This document shows, piece by piece, positions 36,101 through 46,809 of a stretch of 64,000 nt of DNA. Source of the DNA: Flavobacteriales bacterium (GTDB lineage Bacteria > Bacteroidota > Bacteroidia > Flavobacteriales_D > Parvicellaceae). Each line of letters opens with the position of its first letter. Within the stretch, counting starts at the first letter, position 1. Position numbers and translations under genes: made by a program. Below the pieces are notes generated by a model. It ran no database searches and was not told the DNA's origin. It worked only from the letters and a program-made list of their open reading frames with translations. The stretch covers positions 62,001 through 126,000 of the forward strand of contig JAOASC010000046.1 of NCBI GenBank assembly GCA_025210295.1. The letters run 5' to 3'.

Positions 36101-38470
36101 TTATTGTTTGCCTATCACTTTAACTATTTTCTTTTGTTCTGACTGAACTTCTAAATAATAAACTCCTGTAGGATAATCTTCTATAGAGATGATCGTTTCT
36201 CCTGTTTCATTGTAAAAGCTATTCATTAACTTTCCACCAGCATTGTATATGTTAACTTGATAAACAACTGAACTAGGAATATTAATCGTTATCTTATCGG
36301 ATGTTGGGTTGGGATAAACTGTAACAACTTCTTGATCAAAAGTTTCTTTTCCCATAAAACCGACGTATACTAAAAGCGTATCAACTGTTGAACAATGACC
36401 AACAGTACCTGTTAACGTTACATAATACGCCCCAGGAAATAAAAATTCATGATATGGAATACTATAATTAGCAGTTGTACCATCTCCAAAGTCCCAAGTG
36501 TAACTTGAAGCATTGGAAGCCCCTACACCAAACTGAATACCATCTCCTGTATTGATTGAAGATGCATTAGCAGAAATATCAACTACAGGTAATGGAAGAA
36601 CTGTTACTGGAACGTCAATCCTATTGCTGCATTCTCCATTTATTCCTGTAACAGAAATCACTTCGTTTGCTGTTGCTGTATGATTAACCAGTGATATTGT
36701 TTGGCCATCACTCCATAGATAGTCTGTTGCTCCACTTGCTTCCAACATAAACTCCTCGCCTAAACAAACTTCAATTGTTGTTGGCGAAACAGCCAAGTTA
36801 ACATCTTCATCAACGACAACCATTGTTCCCAATGTATCCTTACAACCATAAGCATCTGTTAAAACGACTTCATAATATGTATCTGTATTGGGAAACACAG
36901 TTTGACTGGATGCTGTAGCTGTTCCATTGCTCCACTCATATAGAACTGGAGTCACACTATTCACATATAAGGTTGTGGAATTTCCTATACAAACATGTTG
37001 CGTGTCTGTAATTGACGCATCTATTGAATGCTCGACAACTGGTATTGAAATACTTACCTCACAATTCCCATTATATCCATAAGCGATGATTGAATCCGCC
37101 CCAAAAGGTGTATTCACAATAGTATTGGCTACTGTATCTCCGTTGCTCCATAAATATGTTGTTGCTCCTGATGAACTAATTGCTATTGAATCTCCCCTAC
37201 ACAAATCGATAGCACTTACAGATGTTGTCAAACTAGGATAATCATTTACTTCAATCGTTACATTTAAAGCTTCTGTACAACCATACACATCGGTTACAGC
37301 TACATTATATTGAGTTGTAACAACTGGAGAAAGACTATGAATAGAATCATTGGACAATCCATTATCCCAATTAAAACTTAATTGCTCTCCTGTTGCATTA
37401 ACTTCTAATACCGCTCCATCCCCACTACATATTGTTGTATCTTGATTAATCGTAGCAACAACACCTCCTGTATTGGTAATTATAATTGTATCGGCAGATT
37501 CGCAACCTCTGCTATCAATTACTTTTGTTTGATATACTCCCTCATCTAAATTGGTAAATTGATTGGTTCCTACAAAAGTGAGTCCTTCATCAATACTATA
37601 TTGATAAGGACCTACTCCATTACTTGTCGTTATTGTAAACACTCCATTCGTATCGTTACAGGTTTCGTGTGTCACTCCTGTAATTGAAGAAGCTATATTC
37701 TCATCTCCCACAACAAAATCTACCGTTTCGTTACATCCATTAATGTCGCTACATTGTAATTGATAATTCCCTGGTGTTAGCTGAGTATATGAATAAGTTC
37801 CTGTTGCTGTTTGGATACTTACATTATTATCTATTGAAAAAGTATAATTATCTGGCCCACCAAATGTAACCACAGCAGTCCCCATGATCCCTGAACATTG
37901 AACAGGTGTAGTCACTACTGAGGGGTCTATATGTGATTTTGTGATGGTAAAACTAGCATCTTCGACACATCCATTGGCATCTTTTATTTTATAAGAATAT
38001 GAACCTACATCTAACTGCTGAAAAAAGTTAATCGAATTATAAGTAGCTCCACCATCGCTGCTATAGGTATAGGGTGCCACACCTCTTGATGGTATAATAT
38101 TGACTGACCCTGCCACATAGTCATAGCAAGTTTGTTGAACAATTGAACCTGAAAATTCCATTGGAGTATAATTCAGTGTAACACCATAAATCCAACTTTC
38201 ACAATTATCTGCTGTTAGAATTCTTACATTATACGTTCCTGCAGAAAGTCCTGTAAAAATATTACTTGTTTGTGTATTCCAACCTCCAATTCCATATTCA
38301 TAAGGTCCTGTTCCTCCTGATGCCAACACTTCTATTTGTCCTGAATTCCCATCACAACCAGGTTCGGTTATCACAACAGTACCTGTAGCTTGTGTACATT
38401 GAGCTAAAGCTACATTAATCATCAAAAAAAACAGCAATATGGCACTTACTAAACACTTCATAACGCGCAT
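36101..38470 (-). CDS. T9SS type A cargo with SprB-like repeats and PKD domain
   Basis: A 789-residue secreted protein. After the signal peptide (ending ALAQ) come about four repeats resembling the SprB repeat (25-335), each with a GTGPYEYGIGGW-like strand and a GLSAGTYNVRILTADNC-like strand. Then come Ig-like units (about 338-620; SGATTYLWSNGD and SGATDYLWSDGQ) and a PKD domain (about 627-700; TWDFGDGTTANYS). The C-terminal 85 residues form a type A sorting domain with VYPNPTSDKITINIP and a final QKKIVKVIGKQ. SprB is the adhesin of gliding; this protein shares its repeat type but is far shorter. The start codon overlaps the stop of the upstream type B cargo gene by 1 bp (TAATG). A second Met at residue 4 could also start translation. 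Confidence 0.82.
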   Translation of the reverse strand: MRVMKCLVSAILLFFLMINVALAQCTQATGTVVITEPGCDGNSGQIEVLASGGTGPYEYGIGGWNTQTSNIFTGLSAGTYNVRILTADNCESWIYGVTLNYTPMEFSGSIVQQTCYDYVAGSVNIIPSRGVAPYTYSSDGGATYNSINFFQQLDVGSYSYKIKDANGCVEDASFTITKSHIDPSVVTTPVQCSGIMGTAVVTFGGPDNYTFSIDNNVSIQTATGTYSYTQLTPGNYQLQCSDINGCNETVDFVVGDENIASSITGVTHETCNDTNGVFTITTSNGVGPYQYSIDEGLTFVGTNQFTNLDEGVYQTKVIDSRGCESADTIIITNTGGVVATINQDTTICSGDGAVLEVNATGEQLSFNWDNGLSNDSIHSLSPVVTTQYNVAVTDVYGCTEALNVTIEVNDYPSLTTSVSAIDLCRGDSIAISSSGATTYLWSNGDTVANTIVNTPFGADSIIAYGYNGNCEVSISIPVVEHSIDASITDTQHVCIGNSTTLYVNSVTPVLYEWSNGTATASSQTVFPNTDTYYEVVLTDAYGCKDTLGTMVVVDEDVNLAVSPTTIEVCLGEEFMLEASGATDYLWSDGQTISLVNHTATANEVISVTGINGECSNRIDVPVTVLPLPVVDISANASSINTGDGIQFGVGASNASSYTWDFGDGTTANYSIPYHEFLFPGAYYVTLTGTVGHCSTVDTLLVYVGFMGKETFDQEVVTVYPNPTSDKITINIPSSVVYQVNIYNAGGKLMNSFYNETGETIISIEDYPTGVYYLEVQSEQKKIVKVIGKQ

Positions 38471-41400
38471 TATTTTAAGAGATTAATATGACCTTTATAC
38501 TCATGCATTTCTCCAAAAACGTCTTTACAAATTATTTTATAGACATAAGTATCTTGTTGCGACAAATTTGATTTATGAGTACCATCCCATCCTTCACCTA
38601 ACGTTGTTGTATAATAAATTTGATCTCCCCATCGATCAAAAATAAACAATTCAAATCCGTCCTCTACAATTCCATAAGATTTTAAATTAAACACATCATT
38701 TTCCCCATCTCCATTGGGTGTAAAAGTATTGGGAACGTATACACTAATAACAGGTGTAACGCTGATTCCTTGAACTGTTGTATCCATACAATTGTTATTG
38801 GTATAAGCGACCAATGTAATATAGTAAGTCCCAGTATCAGCATACCAATGTACTGGTTCAAAATCGAATCCTTTTGCTCCATCTCCAAAATCCCAAACAT
38901 AGCCATCACTACCTATTGAAGTATTCTCCATCAAAAATTCCGATTCATACATATTTTCTTGTAATTCTGTCGGCGAAAATATTGCTAATGGATTATGGTA
39001 AACGGTAATGTAGTCCTGCAAGCTCAAGGTGTCTTTACAGCCTAAGTCATTTTGTGTAATCATTCTCACGTCAAAACTGATATCTTCTGTGTTGCTTTTA
39101 TTGGTGAAGCAAACATTTGGAGAGGCTTCTGTTAACGTGTCTCCATTCTCAAAATGCCATAGGTAATTAACTATACTTGAGGAATTAGCAATCGATAAAT
39201 CTGTAAACTGTACACAATGCTCATCACACCCCTCTGGCGCATCTACTATAAACTTTGAAAGAGGTGCTGCATTTACAGTGACTGGAGCTGAATATACATT
39301 GACACAATTATAATTTGAAACAGCTGTTAACACGACTTGATACACCCCTGCTTCATCGAAAACATGTGATGGATTTGCAAATGATGATGTTTCGTCACCA
39401 AAATTCCATGTGTAACCAACTATTGATCCTCCTGATATTGTTGATAGGTTTTGGAATTGTGTAGGCGGTTCATTTTCACAAATTGTATTAGCTGAAAAAC
39501 TTGCTATTGGTTCAGGATATACTGAGATAACTATTGTTGTATCGTTAACACATCCATTATTTGATGTCGCTATGATGGAAACATTATAATCTCCTGCGGT
39601 AGTAAAAGTATGAATGGGATTATTGATACTCACCAAAGCCGAACCATCATCAAAATTATAGATAGGGTTATTTAACACATCAGGAGCAACTACTTGTGAA
39701 AGGTTTGTAAATTGTACTGGTGTATTCACACAGATATTTTCTCCTGCAAAAGCAGCTCTAGGCATAGGATGAGGCCTATATTGAATCATGGTATCATCCA
39801 CACATCCATGGTTTGTCGTTACTTTTAAATAAACATCGTAGGTCGACAAAAATGGATAAATATCTACAGGGTATTGATGACTCGGATGTTCTACATTTCC
39901 ATAAGTATGATCTCCAAAATGCCATTCCCATTGAGCAATATTTCCAGACGACACTGTGGCTGCTGATGTAAATTGCAGACTTTCATTGTGGCATTCTATT
40001 GGATTAGTAAAATCTGCTACTGGTAAGGGATTAACAGTTACTAATTGTGTATCTACAGAATCTTGACAAGAATTTGTGGCGGTAACGACTAGTTTAACAG
40101 GATAGCCTCCATCAGTTAAATATAGATTTTCCGGAGATGAAAGCAAGGAACTATTTCCATCTGCAAAATCCCATTCTACATTGGTGATACTTCCTACTGA
40201 GGTCGTACTGTTATTTTCAAATTCTGTTACTTCTCCCAGACATACATCGTTTGCTGAAAAGGCTGCTACAACAGTTTGAACTCCCACAGTTACCTCAACA
40301 GAATCTACCGTAGGCACAGGGCATCGATTATCAGCATAAACACATTTATATGTTCCTGGCATTAATCCACCAACGCTATCTGTATTGGCCACCAAACCAT
40401 TTCCAGACCAAACATAAGTATAACTTGGCACTCCTCCTGTGAGATTCAATTTGATACTTCCTGAAGCTGTATTGTTACAAGATGGAACTATTTCTGGATT
40501 GGTTTCAAAAATACATGGTGGGATATTAAAACTAACTTCACTTACATGTCCTGGTCCGCAAACTGCAAAATTTTGGTTAAACTCATTAAAAACTAAATCA
40601 TAAACGGCTCCATTAGTTGCCCTAAAATCCAATTGATTAAAATTATTATCCAACAGATAAACCCCATCTGTCGACCCGATTAACAAATATCCACATGAAG
40701 TGATATAAATTCCTCCACAACCACCTTTCGACCCATTGGGCACGGCTTTTTGGCCTACTAAAGCTCCTGTTAATTTATTCACTTTAGCTATTGTTGCTCC
40801 ATTGTGTAAAAACAAGAAATCACCTAATTTAGCCATACCATTATACCCCTGCATTCCTGCATATCCACTTGCATATCCGAATGGAATTGGCGATGGATAT
40901 GTTGCAATCGAAGTATTCGCAGCACTCCAATGGTGTATGGTAGCCGGGTTAGAAGCGACTGTAAAAACATCTCCATTATCATCTACTACGCCTGAATGTG
41001 GATCATAACAACAGCTCCCACCTCCATTATAATTTAATAAAGCTCCAGTTGCTGCATCAATTGTCGCAAAACCACTTACACTATGTCTTTTACCTGTAAG
41101 TGAATAGACTTGCCCATAACATTCATTTAAAACAAAACGCCAACACTCTGCGATACCTCCACTACTCCAAAGAAAATTCCCTCCAGCATCATAGGCTATA
41201 CTATTGGTTCCAATTACAGCATTAAAAAAGCAATCTCCTGTAGAGCTTGTTAACATATCTCCATATAATCCACTTCCAGTAGTTACGGAATGTAACAACG
41301 TTCCAGCTGGATCATATTTTTCTAAACGAAATGCTGAACTTGTCACATAATGGTTTCCCCATTGATCAATTCCATTATCAACAGGAGGACCTCCATTTAA

Positions 41401-42204
41401 TCCAGGAACAGCAATTAAAGGATCTATAACTATTGTTTCTTGTGCAGGAACAATATCGAAACCTACAACATTGTTTTGAGATAAATAAAATGAAGATTTT
41501 ACTGGAGTTTTATCTTCTAACAAGTAAGATATAGGCGCATTTTCTACCAACTTCCCTTTGATTGTCTCTACGACAATATTTCCAGCTATCATTTCTTGTT
41601 TCGCACCATCATAACGATAGTTAATCTGACTCAAGTCAGCATGGGGCTGAACTATTAAGTTGTACTTTATTTCTCCTTGATTTTCGGTAAAGAAATACTC
41701 TGCATCAACCCCTTCATAAAGGTTCTTTATCGTCATCTTCTTATACCCCTTACAAAAAATAGTTTTCCCTTTTTGGCGCTCTTCCCAATCAACAGCATAC
41801 CCATATTTTACTGTAGACAACTCCTCTACTTCTATTGTTGCATTAGGATTAGCATTAAGCCAATTTAGAACAACATATTGATATGTTGGTTTAAACTTCT
41901 CCTTTTCTCTCTCTTCTTCTTCTTCAGACTTAAACCCTCCTTTCTCAGCTTCTCTTTTTTCCTCTTCTAACCATTCCTTGTCATGCCTTTCTATAAAGCG
42001 ATAAACAAGTTGGTTCTTTTGGATTAATACCAATGTTTGGTTATCAACACAATACTCAAAGTCTTGATATGCTTTGGGTAGTTCATGATTGAATTGTTTT
42101 TTATTTTCGATAAAAACTTTTTGTTCAAATGGAGTCGCTTCATATTGACCTAACACACTACCCCATCCCAACAGCAACCACACAAAGCCTATAAAATATT
42201 TCAT
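38470..42204 (-). CDS. T9SS type B cargo with DUF7948-like N-domain and six PKD domains
   Basis: A 1,244-residue secreted protein. A signal peptide (1-19) precedes a domain (about 25-260) with FEQKVFIENKKQFNHELPK and NPNATIEVEE, resembling the DUF7948 domain of gliding-associated proteins. A beta-propeller-like middle (about 265-560) follows, then a SprB-like repeat near 580-640, then six PKD units of about 84 residues (645-1150; EWDFADGNSS, TWNFGDETSS and VWDFGDGAKG are their WDFGDG cores). The last 90 residues are the type B (gliding motility-associated C-terminal) sorting domain, with VPNTFTPNGDGENDVF, LFIFDRWGDQIY and a final YKGHINLLK. Surface attachment by a T9SS route is expected; ligand unknown. 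Confidence 0.85.
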   Translation of the reverse strand: MKYFIGFVWLLLGWGSVLGQYEATPFEQKVFIENKKQFNHELPKAYQDFEYCVDNQTLVLIQKNQLVYRFIERHDKEWLEEEKREAEKGGFKSEEEEEREKEKFKPTYQYVVLNWLNANPNATIEVEELSTVKYGYAVDWEERQKGKTIFCKGYKKMTIKNLYEGVDAEYFFTENQGEIKYNLIVQPHADLSQINYRYDGAKQEMIAGNIVVETIKGKLVENAPISYLLEDKTPVKSSFYLSQNNVVGFDIVPAQETIVIDPLIAVPGLNGGPPVDNGIDQWGNHYVTSSAFRLEKYDPAGTLLHSVTTGSGLYGDMLTSSTGDCFFNAVIGTNSIAYDAGGNFLWSSGGIAECWRFVLNECYGQVYSLTGKRHSVSGFATIDAATGALLNYNGGGSCCYDPHSGVVDDNGDVFTVASNPATIHHWSAANTSIATYPSPIPFGYASGYAGMQGYNGMAKLGDFLFLHNGATIAKVNKLTGALVGQKAVPNGSKGGCGGIYITSCGYLLIGSTDGVYLLDNNFNQLDFRATNGAVYDLVFNEFNQNFAVCGPGHVSEVSFNIPPCIFETNPEIVPSCNNTASGSIKLNLTGGVPSYTYVWSGNGLVANTDSVGGLMPGTYKCVYADNRCPVPTVDSVEVTVGVQTVVAAFSANDVCLGEVTEFENNSTTSVGSITNVEWDFADGNSSLLSSPENLYLTDGGYPVKLVVTATNSCQDSVDTQLVTVNPLPVADFTNPIECHNESLQFTSAATVSSGNIAQWEWHFGDHTYGNVEHPSHQYPVDIYPFLSTYDVYLKVTTNHGCVDDTMIQYRPHPMPRAAFAGENICVNTPVQFTNLSQVVAPDVLNNPIYNFDDGSALVSINNPIHTFTTAGDYNVSIIATSNNGCVNDTTIVISVYPEPIASFSANTICENEPPTQFQNLSTISGGSIVGYTWNFGDETSSFANPSHVFDEAGVYQVVLTAVSNYNCVNVYSAPVTVNAAPLSKFIVDAPEGCDEHCVQFTDLSIANSSSIVNYLWHFENGDTLTEASPNVCFTNKSNTEDISFDVRMITQNDLGCKDTLSLQDYITVYHNPLAIFSPTELQENMYESEFLMENTSIGSDGYVWDFGDGAKGFDFEPVHWYADTGTYYITLVAYTNNNCMDTTVQGISVTPVISVYVPNTFTPNGDGENDVFNLKSYGIVEDGFELFIFDRWGDQIYYTTTLGEGWDGTHKSNLSQQDTYVYKIICKDVFGEMHEYKGHINLLK

Positions 42205-42309
42205 AGCTACTTGATATTTAGTTCTCTAAGCTAACGAAAAATAAAATATGTAGTTGCTTTTTTATATCAATAATTCAGGAAAAACACTCACTTAGGAGAG
42301 TTATTTAAC

Positions 42310-45300
42310 TTATTCATCTATATTACAGTCTTTATCATTAGATTTAAAGACATTTCTGAGCTTACACCACAATTCTTTGAAAGTGCTAAAATTTTCTTGA
42401 TAAAACACACCAACCCCCTGTGTATTAGCGCTATTATCTGCGCTTGAAATATCAAATTCATTGGATTTATTAAAAGCATGAACCCTCACATTACCTTTAT
42501 CATTCAATTGATATTCTACATCAACATCTCCAATAAAATTATTCGTTGACTCCTCTGTACTACTTCCATTGGTTCCACTTGAAACTCCTAGGTTGGTGGA
42601 AATCGTTAATTTATCATTCAACAACTGTGTTGACAAAGCTAAAGCCACCTCATTGTTACTAATTTCATCACCTGGTCGGTAATTGAATCCCACATCGAAA
42701 TCATCTGTAAAATTAGACAACATATTACTCAATTGATTGGATAACATTTCACTAGTTGTTGCTCCCAAGACTCCTGAATTGGCTGTTGCTGAAACGGCAT
42801 CTACTCTTGGTAAAAATTTATTTAAAATCAACAATGAAAATACTTGGCGATTCATTTCTGTTGGTGTACTTACCAAATTGGCCAATATACTTTTAGCATT
42901 TTCATCACTTCTAGGTAAGCTCACATTAAAGTCGATGTTTGGGTTAAATAAACTATTCGTTAGGTTCATCTCACAATCCACCGCAACTTTTTGACGATAT
43001 AAATCTCTTTCACTTTCTGGCATAATATCATACAAACTTGCTTTTAAAGGGTAAATAGCTGTTAAGTTAACATCTGCATCATAAGGGTTACCATACCAAC
43101 TAATTGTTCCCCCTTCTTTTACATTAAACTTCTTATTGATAAAATCTCGAAGCGTAAAGAGGTAACTTCCTTCTTTAACGGTATAGTTTCCAAACATGTA
43201 AAAATCATAAAATTGATCAATATACATATCTATATGCCCTGAGCCTGTTCCCCGCATTGCATCCCCTACAACATCATCAAACACCAATTGAATTTCGGCA
43301 TCTTCTGTAATATCTAAACTTAAGTTCAAGTTAACCCCATCTAAATCAACTTCATATTCTTCTTCATTTTCATTGACATCAACAAAAGTTATAAAATCTT
43401 CTAGCACAACTTCTTCTGACCCATACAAAGGCAGCGTTACGTTGGTTCCTTTTTCAGATTTAGCATTAACTGTAATTTCCAAAACTTTCTCATAATTGAT
43501 GGATACATCTCCTGTAGCAAAAGCATTTCCATAGTACAAGTTATTTTGTTCATAGTTGGTATTCATCACCAAAAAAGGAGCATCAAAAAAGGCGAAGAAA
43601 TCATAACTATAATTTTTAAAATTTTCATGAAAAAACGACCCAATTAATATTGCCTCACTTCCAAACTTATCTTTTACGGTGAGTGCTTCTAGCCCTATTA
43701 AATCTTCTTCTATTTTTATTGGGCCATTAGTGTAATAGGTTGTATTCAACATTTCGATGGTAACCTCAGCGCTATCTAGCAACAGGTCTCCTTTTAATTG
43801 AGGAGCCTTGAGCTCACCTTTAACCAACAATTCCCCTTTTAACTTTCCTTTCAAATGCTGTAATGTTGAAGGTAAGAACACGTTAACAAACGCTAAATTT
43901 GTTTCTTGAAAAGCCAAAATCATATCTAAATTATCGTATTCCTTTTTAGGATAGTAATACCCTTGAACTAATTCTAAGTCTTGAATTCCATCTTCTCTTT
44001 TTAGATTTCCCAGAAGCTCTATCCTATTTTCTACTTCATTCCAATTAGAATTTAATTCTACATCTCCAACTAGCTCTTTATTAATTGTTAAATCGTCGAC
44101 CCATGAATAAGCATCAAAAAACAAATCATTATAAACGTCTGAAACAAATCCTGATAAATTAACTACTCCCTCTAACATTAATGCACTATCTCCATTATTA
44201 AGAACATTATTTAAATTACTCAACTCAAAGCTCCCTAACTCAAAATTTAATTGATCAATTGGTTTTTCTGAAACTTTACCATTTAATCGTATTGTTTGAT
44301 ACTCATTGTGTGCTACTAGATTATCGACCTTTATAGCTGTGGTATCAATTGATATATTAGCGATACGTTGTATTTCCCAACGCCCTACTTTTTCGGCAAA
44401 GAAAACAGATGGCAACACTTCTGTTTCAAAATGATGCGGACTTAATACATACCCATCGACATCTATATGCCCCCAATATGAAGAATCAGGGCTACCCCAT
44501 AATACTGCTGAAGCTACATTATCTTGGTATGCTTTTGCCTGTATTTCTACATTTTCAATAAAGCGACCTTGAACAGGAATTAGCGTGTCGATTGTTAAAT
44601 CAAAAATATAGAATGGATCAAACCCTGCTATTTTTCTGGTGGTATCCAATTGAACTCCTCTGAATTCGATGTTATTATATTTTACATAATCTGATTGAAA
44701 TGCCAATTCTAACAAATCGTCATTGCTTTGATATTCACAACTCATTTTTGTTTCATTTGAAACAGATAAAGCAGGATAAAACAACTCTGTTAACATTGAT
44801 AAATCATTCACTTTTAAGTTTAAATCAAAATATTGGTTGGCCATTTCTGTTCGTTCCTCCTCTGTAAAAATAGAGGGCAGTATTTTTGCTCCTAACCCGT
44901 ATAAACTTTGAGGCAATGAATCTAAGCTATAATCTCCTCTCATACTTAATTCGGCAAACTGAGCAAAAACATCTATACTATGAAATCTAGTGTTACTCTG
45001 TGATTCAAAAAGAATTGAATCAAAATAATAGTTTTTACCATTTTCAAAATAAGAAATATCATTAAAATGGACATACCCTGAAAACTCGTCTAAATTACTT
45101 CCAAAACCATTCGCATCAACATTAACAGATACGATTGCATTGGTTCTATTTTGAATCAAATTCAAAGCTTCTAAATCAACTTTTTGAAGGTCTGCTTCAA
45201 AATTAAACTGGACGGGCTTTTGGTTTAAGTCTACAATACCATCAAACGAAAAATCAATATTTTTATCTTTCATCCCTACGTTTCCATTAAATGATGAATT

Positions 45301-46785
45301 CTTAAAATCTCCTTTTAGTGCAATATTTTTATAGTGATACCCTCTGAATTCTAAAGATGGAGCCTCACCTTCTATAAATAAGTTCAAATCACTTAAAGAT
45401 GTTCCCTTTCCATCGATCTTAAGGTTGGTTGATATCGCTCCTAAGTCACTCATACCACTCAGGTCTCCCAATGCTAACATTGATGTATTTAAGACTCCTT
45501 TGTACCCCAATTTATTTTGCTCATCAATTGAGCACAGCAAATCTGCTTCTACAGCTCCAATATCAGAAGCTATATCTAAATTCATTTTAAAATCATTATA
45601 AAAACCGTCTATAACACCAGAGAGGTTTACAACACCTAAACTATTTAGCTGTTCTGGTAACTCTAAATCATTTTTTAAGCCTAAAGACTTAAAATCAATC
45701 AATTCCAAATCTTTACGATAGGTCTGCACTTCATTGATATCAATATAGAAAAGTGCTTCATCTAGGTAGGGCAACCCTTTCATTTCTGCATTACAACTAA
45801 GGAATGTATTGGAGGTCAAACCTACAAACAAATGCTTCAAATCTAATTCATTGACAGGCCCAAAAACTTCCCCTTTAAGTGTTACAGTATTACTCATTTT
45901 TTTAAAAACAGGAGCGAAATACGAAAGGTCTTTCATGTTTAATTGCGACGACTGAATATCCCCTTTCATTACAACTGCATTTACAAAATCTCTAAAATCC
46001 TTATAATCGTGATAAGACAATGTTATTTGATTGGCATTAATATCAGAAGCTGGAGTTAAAATTTCTAGCTGCTTTACCTCTATCAAATTAGGGGTAATCA
46101 ATACAAAGGCTGATAAGTTTTCTGATACAAAACCTGATTTTTCGTTGAATGTCAACTTTTCCAAAGAAAAACGAGTTGTTTCTTGATGATTTTGCAAATC
46201 CTTAACAACTCCATTTAGATCTGTTATACCTATATGTTTATAGTCTATACCGTATGATTTTTGAGCAACATTCCAATCATTGTAAGAGAAATTTACATGA
46301 GTTAAACGAATATCATCTGCTAAGAACTTAAAAGGAGTTGTTTTTTCATCTTTTTTTTCTGTCCTTTTAAAGTATTCGATCAAGAATTGCAAATTAAGCT
46401 TTTCTTGCTCCTTATATTTCTGCAATTTAACTGTAGCATCTACCAAATCAACAGTGTTGAGTACTACTAATTTATTTTGAATACTGTACTCTTTTACATT
46501 GGCAATAACTGTATTGGCATACAGTAAAGTATCTCCTTCCTGATCTTCAATGTACACCCCTTCGGCTTTAACATAATGTAAACCATTTATTCTTATGTTA
46601 TCGATATGCACTTCTGCATTGAGCTCTTGGCTAAGATAATTGGTTGCTTGCTGAGCTACTTTTCGTTGAAAGGCCTCAGACTGAATTGCAAAAGAACAAA
46701 ACACCAAAAAGAAAAAGAGCAACTCAAGGGTATATCCGAGCGTTCTTTTACTATAGATGAGTATATTTTTAATATTTTTGTGCAA
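42310..46785 (-). CDS. tamB: TamB-type translocation/assembly module protein
   Basis: A 1,491-residue envelope protein of the TamB/AsmA-like family, thought to bridge inner and outer membranes and carry lipids or assist barrel assembly. An N-terminal membrane anchor (about 17-36, ELLFFFLVFCSFAIQ) follows basic residues. A long repetitive beta-rich body, with many strands of the GDLS or LKGEVFGP type, is typical. The C-terminal TamB (DUF490) domain (about 1000-1440) has KEGGTISWYGNPYDADVNLTA and a PNIDFNVSLPRSDENAKSI segment. The start is a TTG at 46785: a TAA lies directly upstream in frame and the anchor is just inside. The divergent tsaD ATG is 24 bp away. Confidence 0.85.
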   Translation of the reverse strand: MHKNIKNILIYSKRTLGYTLELLFFFLVFCSFAIQSEAFQRKVAQQATNYLSQELNAEVHIDNIRINGLHYVKAEGVYIEDQEGDTLLYANTVIANVKEYSIQNKLVVLNTVDLVDATVKLQKYKEQEKLNLQFLIEYFKRTEKKDEKTTPFKFLADDIRLTHVNFSYNDWNVAQKSYGIDYKHIGITDLNGVVKDLQNHQETTRFSLEKLTFNEKSGFVSENLSAFVLITPNLIEVKQLEILTPASDINANQITLSYHDYKDFRDFVNAVVMKGDIQSSQLNMKDLSYFAPVFKKMSNTVTLKGEVFGPVNELDLKHLFVGLTSNTFLSCNAEMKGLPYLDEALFYIDINEVQTYRKDLELIDFKSLGLKNDLELPEQLNSLGVVNLSGVIDGFYNDFKMNLDIASDIGAVEADLLCSIDEQNKLGYKGVLNTSMLALGDLSGMSDLGAISTNLKIDGKGTSLSDLNLFIEGEAPSLEFRGYHYKNIALKGDFKNSSFNGNVGMKDKNIDFSFDGIVDLNQKPVQFNFEADLQKVDLEALNLIQNRTNAIVSVNVDANGFGSNLDEFSGYVHFNDISYFENGKNYYFDSILFESQSNTRFHSIDVFAQFAELSMRGDYSLDSLPQSLYGLGAKILPSIFTEEERTEMANQYFDLNLKVNDLSMLTELFYPALSVSNETKMSCEYQSNDDLLELAFQSDYVKYNNIEFRGVQLDTTRKIAGFDPFYIFDLTIDTLIPVQGRFIENVEIQAKAYQDNVASAVLWGSPDSSYWGHIDVDGYVLSPHHFETEVLPSVFFAEKVGRWEIQRIANISIDTTAIKVDNLVAHNEYQTIRLNGKVSEKPIDQLNFELGSFELSNLNNVLNNGDSALMLEGVVNLSGFVSDVYNDLFFDAYSWVDDLTINKELVGDVELNSNWNEVENRIELLGNLKREDGIQDLELVQGYYYPKKEYDNLDMILAFQETNLAFVNVFLPSTLQHLKGKLKGELLVKGELKAPQLKGDLLLDSAEVTIEMLNTTYYTNGPIKIEEDLIGLEALTVKDKFGSEAILIGSFFHENFKNYSYDFFAFFDAPFLVMNTNYEQNNLYYGNAFATGDVSINYEKVLEITVNAKSEKGTNVTLPLYGSEEVVLEDFITFVDVNENEEEYEVDLDGVNLNLSLDITEDAEIQLVFDDVVGDAMRGTGSGHIDMYIDQFYDFYMFGNYTVKEGSYLFTLRDFINKKFNVKEGGTISWYGNPYDADVNLTAIYPLKASLYDIMPESERDLYRQKVAVDCEMNLTNSLFNPNIDFNVSLPRSDENAKSILANLVSTPTEMNRQVFSLLILNKFLPRVDAVSATANSGVLGATTSEMLSNQLSNMLSNFTDDFDVGFNYRPGDEISNNEVALALSTQLLNDKLTISTNLGVSSGTNGSSTEESTNNFIGDVDVEYQLNDKGNVRVHAFNKSNEFDISSADNSANTQGVGVFYQENFSTFKELWCKLRNVFKSNDKDCNIDE
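46773..46780 (+). promoter_or_regulatory. Candidate -7 promoter element for tsaD, inside the tamB 5' end
   Basis: TATTTTTG matches TAnnTTTG and ends 29 bp before the tsaD ATG. It lies within the first codons of the divergent tamB gene, so the two transcripts would overlap at their 5' ends. No -33 TTG at normal spacing was seen. Confidence 0.4.
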
Positions 46786-46809
46786 TTAAAACCGCTTTAC
46801 AATCAAACA

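Noticed and set aside
46606-46809. 68-residue N-terminal extension of TsaD
   Set aside because: It is antisense to tamB coding sequence, and the family starts near MNKDNIILG.
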